DNA of 64,000 nucleotides, from NCBI GenBank assembly GCA_040954595.2, contig CM082577.2, positions 16,926,001 to 16,990,000 on the forward strand, in the 5' to 3' direction. Shown here piece by piece: positions 60,280 through 64,000 of the stretch. The position numbers were made by a program, and so were the translations under genes. The stretch's first letter is position 1, and the number at the start of each line of letters is the position of its first letter. The DNA comes from Balanoglossus misakiensis. Lineage: Eukaryota > Hemichordata. The notes under the pieces are model-generated. The model was not told the origin of the DNA and searched no databases. It saw nothing but the letters and a program-made list of their open reading frames with translations.

Positions 60280-61433
60280 TCACACATGGTTCTTCTGATG
60301 CACATCCACACCAAATAATCAGTAACACTTCGGCAACTGTGCCCACAGCTAAAAAAGTTCTCCACTTGATGAGAAGGACATGGTTCCAGTTGACTGTCCA
60401 TTCAACATCCATGCTGTTATTAGACAAGGGGAAGTCATCAGAGCTCATGGAGCCCGTAGAGATATTAAGATATCTACAGAAAGAGATATGCGGGGGAAGA
60501 GAGCTTGATCTTCCATCTTGTGAAGAAGCTATTGAGGGCATGACCGACTATATCAGTGTAAACAGAGAAGACATTCTGCAATCAACTTTTAGTGAAATTG
60601 AGTTTATTGACAACTTTAAATTAACCTTTCAAGTAGAATTCATGAATGAAGAGTCTGTTGATCTGGGTGGCCCCAGGAAAGAATGGATAAGGTTGGTAAA
60701 TCATGTCATAAAGGAAAAGTACTTTGACAAAGGACTGCGAGTATTCCTTAACCAGGATTACTACTATGTAGGAATAATGGTAGCTGTAGCAATGCAACAA
60801 AATGGGCAGCTACCAACATACCTAAAGGAAGATGTGTTGCAAGAAATTATATCCACCGACATGCCCAAGAATCAGTGTATTCATGAAATTTAGAGAGGTC
60901 TCGAGAAACTGGGAATGCTGTCAGCCCTTCGAAAGTTTCCTATGCTACTACATCTCTTAAGACCAGATGCTCAGCACACAGTCACTGTTCCGAGCCTGCT
61001 GCAACTTTTGAAGCCAAGGTTTCCAGAGGAAGGAAGCACTGCAGCCATCTGCGAGAAAGCAGTGTACCAGTTATTTGTGCGATATGTGAGAGAGGTGGCA
61101 AGTGGAAGGAGGTCTTGTGGAGAAAAGAAACTGGAACTGGAGAACATTTTAGAATTTGTGACAGGAGCTTCTGAAGAGCCAGTGTTGGGTTTTATAATAC
61201 CACCTTATCTTGAATTCGTCCTTCCAATTGAAGTTACTGTCAAAGAAGCAAGTTCTACTGATGAGGGCAGTTCAGCTATGGTTGTGGGTGGTTTCACACC
61301 CGCCGCTCACACTTGTGGCAATGTGCTGCAGTTACCAAGGGCAACAAATAAGTTACCTCTTTCTTCTGTAGAAAGGTTATTCTCAATATATGCCATTGCT
61401 TTCTCACAGCCCTTTTTGGTGTACGCTAGCTAA
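60280..61433 (+). CDS. HECT E3 ubiquitin ligase (G2E3-like), interrupted by one in-frame TAG
   Basis: HECT ligases accept ubiquitin on a catalytic Cys and pass it to substrates. The frame is open from an acceptor-like cttgcag (60279) through DLGGPRKEWIRLVNHVIKEK and YYYVGIMVAVAMQQNGQLP (N-lobe), to a TAG at 60891-60893. It continues in the same frame without any shift: RGLEKLGMLSALRKFP, FVTGASEEPVLGF and FTPAAHTCGNVLQLP. The latter is the C-lobe active site with Cys codon 61314-61316. It ends 39 codons later with TAA, as HECT domains do. The single stop therefore splits an otherwise intact domain: a recent null allele, a sequencing error, or readthrough. The N-lobe after the GGP motif looks shorter than usual. 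Upstream exons for the non-HECT part are not identified. Similar to the many G2/M-specific E3-like genes of marine invertebrates. Confidence 0.72.
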
Positions 61434-61594
61434 CTTTGCTGAACCCTTTCGCTACAATGGTTTGGTCCCATTTTCTATTGTAAAACTGGACATCTGCAAG
61501 AGGGAAATGGGGCTAAGGGACAGGACACTTCAGGGTGCCCACCGTCGACGGAGACGATGATGCTGGTGACAATTCTAGAATAACTCCTAAATTG

Positions 61595-61950
61595 ATGAAA
61601 GCCAATTTCATTTTATTGCTACTGCTTTTGCTCGTCGTCGCATTGATAGGAGTGGGACACTGTACACGTGTTCTTAACAAGGGTAAACACGGACGATTTG
61701 TAAAGACATGTGCAAACCCACCCCATGCCCAATGTACAAGAACATCACGAGACGCTGATCAGAAGACTGTGACATTCGTATGTTATGTGCCAAAGTCTAT
61801 CGTCGATGGTTTTAAGGGGCTGGGCTGCGTAACACTAACATTTGTCGTGATGGTGTCAATATAGCTCCTCGAAAGCGGGAATTTACGCAACACAATACCA
61901 TTGCCATTGATGACCACGGCACGGAATCGAAGGTAATGTTGAAGTAAACT
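61595..61950 (+). CDS. Small secreted or type II membrane protein, apparent frameshift
   Basis: ATG 61595 begins MKANFILLLLLLLVVAL followed by IGVGHC, a strong signal peptide or anchor, then a basic Cys-containing part (KTCANPPHAQC, TVTFVCYVPKS). The frame stops at 61864. One base out of phase from the GGGG near 61815 a second open stretch continues plausibly: NICRDGVNIAPRKREF, HNTIAIDDHGTESK, stopping near 61948. Either a one-base error or mutation splits a protein of about 110 aa, or an unrecognised junction exists. Upstream, an acceptor cacttcag (61531) could add an acidic N-terminus (VDGDDDAGDNSR), making it a type II membrane protein. No family recognised. Confidence 0.42.
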
Positions 61951-62345
61951 GTTGTCTCACCCCAACCCAGTGCACTGTCCAGTCCAGTAATTAAAAAACG
62001 AGGGAAACTGCGCGCTTTCAACTGTGACCGATTTCAGGGAATTAATTACCTGGTGCGAAAATCGTAAACGAGGAATATTTGACATATATTGGCACATGGT
62101 ATATAGCCAAAACAAATTTTCAGGCATTTGACCAATTCAGCACTCGTCACCAAAAACAAAACTGTAAGATTTGGTGAGTCTATAATTGGTAATTATGCTT
62201 GCTGATTGGTAACTTACCAATGTTGTGCAATATGACAGGTACAATTACCAGATGGATCATGTGTCTGTTGTAGATATAATTCACGGAAATATCACAACAG
62301 GTAAACTGTCTCAACTTTAGGGAACAATGACTTATTTGTTTACTT

Positions 62346-63651
62346 TTGTTTTTCTTGCATGCCACTATACAGACAAGTCGAACAACAGCAAAAAAGATGA
62401 AAGTCAGAAGTCCATATAAGGTGGATATCAGTCCAACTACCAGCTCTCCTCCCACAAAAGTCCATGTACATTCATCACGAAGACAACTCAGGTTTAGTGA
62501 TAAAAGTTCATTAAAACTGGTAACAGGTGATATGCTTGAAACAGAACATCGTCAGGACTGTGTTGAATATGAACTACAGCTTAGAATCTTAAGGAACAAA
62601 TAGAACACATGGTAAATGACATTGATGATCTTCCAGTACATGATGAGATTGATGAGCTTAGGAAAGAAGAAGCTAAGTTACGTAGTGAAAATAACCGGCT
62701 TCAATATGAACAACAAACACTCTATCAAACTGAGGAAAAAACGCATTGCTGCAGTGAAAACAATTGCTGGTATTGAAAATGGGAACATTTATGATGAAAC
62801 TGTACATTCAATAAGTAACAGAGATCAGAGCAAAGTGGAGAACTTATGTACTTTAACAGTCCACGGCGAATTGGAAAAAGAAACAAAGTTGTAAGAGCTT
62901 TTGTTGAATCGTTGACAGCCAAGGCAACAGAAGGGGGTCTGGGGATATACACATCAAATGACAGATTGAAAGGCAAAACGGATGTCTCCGTATCAAATCA
63001 ATAGACAATCTGTATGCTGCACGAAATTTAAATTATGTATCCAATTTGACCATTGCTGTACAGGCTGTCAATCATTCAATAACAAAAAGTGACTTGTCAA
63101 CAAATATAATTGGTCACTGCACAGCTGGGGCTGGCTCTGATACATTAGTAAACTGGTTGAAAATAATGAAAACTTCTTGTCCACCTGCACCAGAAGGTTC
63201 GATCGAGTATGCGTTTGATAACAAACAAAGATTGATGAAAAATTGGTTATCACAAAATCGTAATGAACAGACACTTGATATCCTCACAAACATCATTGTT
63301 TGTCACTTAGACCCTACTTCCACACTTCAAGAATATGTAAGTCTTAAACCTTCAAATTGCAAAATAACGCCAGAAGAAAGAATAAATCAAATGAAAGCGA
63401 TAGACAAGGAAAGGGCAGGTATTTTACTCAGGGAAATGGAATCTTCAGTTCAGTCTCATTTAGCAGTAGTCTTAACTGAAAAGTGTAATGATAATGATGC
63501 AGTGGCTATGAAAGTGACAAAGCAGCTTGACAATGAGCAGACAAAGAAGTGTAGTCCCTGTGATATTTGGATTTCTAAAGAAATGAAAGCCATGGAAAAA
63601 AATGATGATCCCATAAATAAAAGAACATCCAAAGAAAGTAGAAAGCTCTAA
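62346..63651 (+). pseudogene. Decayed coiled-coil ORF, transposon-like, unknown family
   Basis: Coding similarity is implied by long frames that hand over to one another. 62346-62603 has a Ser/Lys-rich start with KVDISPTTSSPPTK. 62600-62740 gives the coiled coil DEIDELRKEEAKLRSENNRL. 62740-62890 reads AVKTIAGIENGNIYDETVHS, then KRNKVVRAFVESLTAKATEG. After one more shift near 62975 an intact stretch to 63651 reads DNLYAARNLNYVSNLTIAVQ, CTAGAGSDTLVNWLK and FDNKQRLMKNWLS, with a Lys-rich end. Several frameshifts mean it is not expressed as one protein. The layout resembles repeat-encoded proteins of invertebrates, but I cannot name the family. Confidence 0.45.
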
Positions 63652-63885
63652 CCTGCCACCTAGTTAAAATTTCATACATACACTGGGCATGTAAATACAA
63701 ACAAGACAAAACAGCACAGAGATGATGAGTGTAATGTAACAAAGGCCAAATTTCAGTTGGTGGCTCCGGTGTTTGTAAATTCCGCTAGTACAGAGGCTAT
63801 TGAGGTAGTTTTAAAAGGGAAACGGGAATGGGTTTTGATACGATGTGATGGTCTGCCATGGGGTTTGATACGGAAATGCATTTAA

Positions 63886-64000
63886 ACTCTATATTCTGTC
63901 CACGGGTCAACGGAATGTGTTAGACATGGAAAAAAGTTGCAGTTCATTTGTTAGATAATCGAAAACATTTTTCTGGTGTCCGAGGGTGAGATTCTGTTAT
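63886..64000. repeat. Dispersed repeat B, copy 2, cut by window end
   Basis: Matches 57603-57735 in the same orientation (aaactctatattctgtccac, tgcagttcatttgtt, atcgaaaacattt, gagattctgt). Confidence 0.7.

Noticed and set aside
1-64000. tRNA and other structured RNA genes
   Set aside because: Looked for GGTTCRANTCC-type B boxes with a matching A box and acceptor stem; the few partial hits (for example near 10.3, 17.3 and 19.6 kb) lack the rest of the cloverleaf.

Overview
This is a eukaryotic, AT-rich, intron-containing and repeat-dense window, most likely from a marine invertebrate. Genes are short exons with GT..AG borders spread over kilobases. The sequence is rich in tgtacatgta-type words, and it carries LINE, Ty3/Gypsy, hAT, MULE-like and TTAA-flanked elements, with G2E3-like HECT and ZNF862-like hAT relatives. 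A hemichordate, cephalochordate, echinoderm or mollusc would all fit; the species cannot be named from the sequence. I found no tRNA, rRNA or CRISPR array and nothing bacterial.

0-22 kb. Two convergent genes encode small two-pass membrane proteins (+ strand 229-7245; - strand 21869-17323). Both have a Cys/basic N-terminus, two close hydrophobic helices, a long polar tail, one phase-2 intron after AG, and a last coding exon of about 25 codons. I reconstructed both last exons from splice sites. Between them, on the - strand, lie a PPPGY/poly-Asp gene (10103-9091) and an orphan exon at 16.8 kb. The introns hold foldback hairpins and nested MITEs.

22-35 kb. Long gene-poor DNA holds weak exon candidates, including a Myb/SANT-like one, and two tiny single-helix ORFs. 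It also holds a LINE relic interrupted by a MULE-type MITE with a 9-bp target duplication, a Gypsy integrase relic with its 3' LTR, and a TTAA-flanked foldback. The clearest enzyme gene follows: a Golgi-type carbohydrate sulfotransferase (33113-34296, -), whose membrane anchor extends upstream of the first ATG to a splice acceptor.

35-49 kb. There is a 220-bp TATG microsatellite and a 2.2-kb hAT-like non-autonomous element. A 5' LTR with a broken gag is related to the 31-kb LTR. A 10-bp-TSD MITE, a hAT transposase relic, two LINE fragments and two near-perfect hairpins complete the region.

49-64 kb. A clean five-exon, all-phase-0 gene on the - strand (51947-49557, 234 aa, unrecognised) is head-to-head with an ORF at 52152-52637 (+). 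Beyond are a frameshifted DEDDh exonuclease similar to the PML-I exonuclease-like domain, hAT C-terminal exons, a TTAA element, a HECT E3 ligase ORF with one in-frame TAG, a possible small membrane or secreted protein with an apparent frameshift, and a decayed coiled-coil ORF.

The most unusual signal is a set of long hairpins (6.9, 8.0, 18.2 and 58.3 kb; decayed at 34.9 kb). Their arm sequences differ largely between copies but match within each copy. They share a CTCGCC-TA-CGGCTCG-like apex and bubbles where CTCG (or CGAG) runs in the same direction on both arms.
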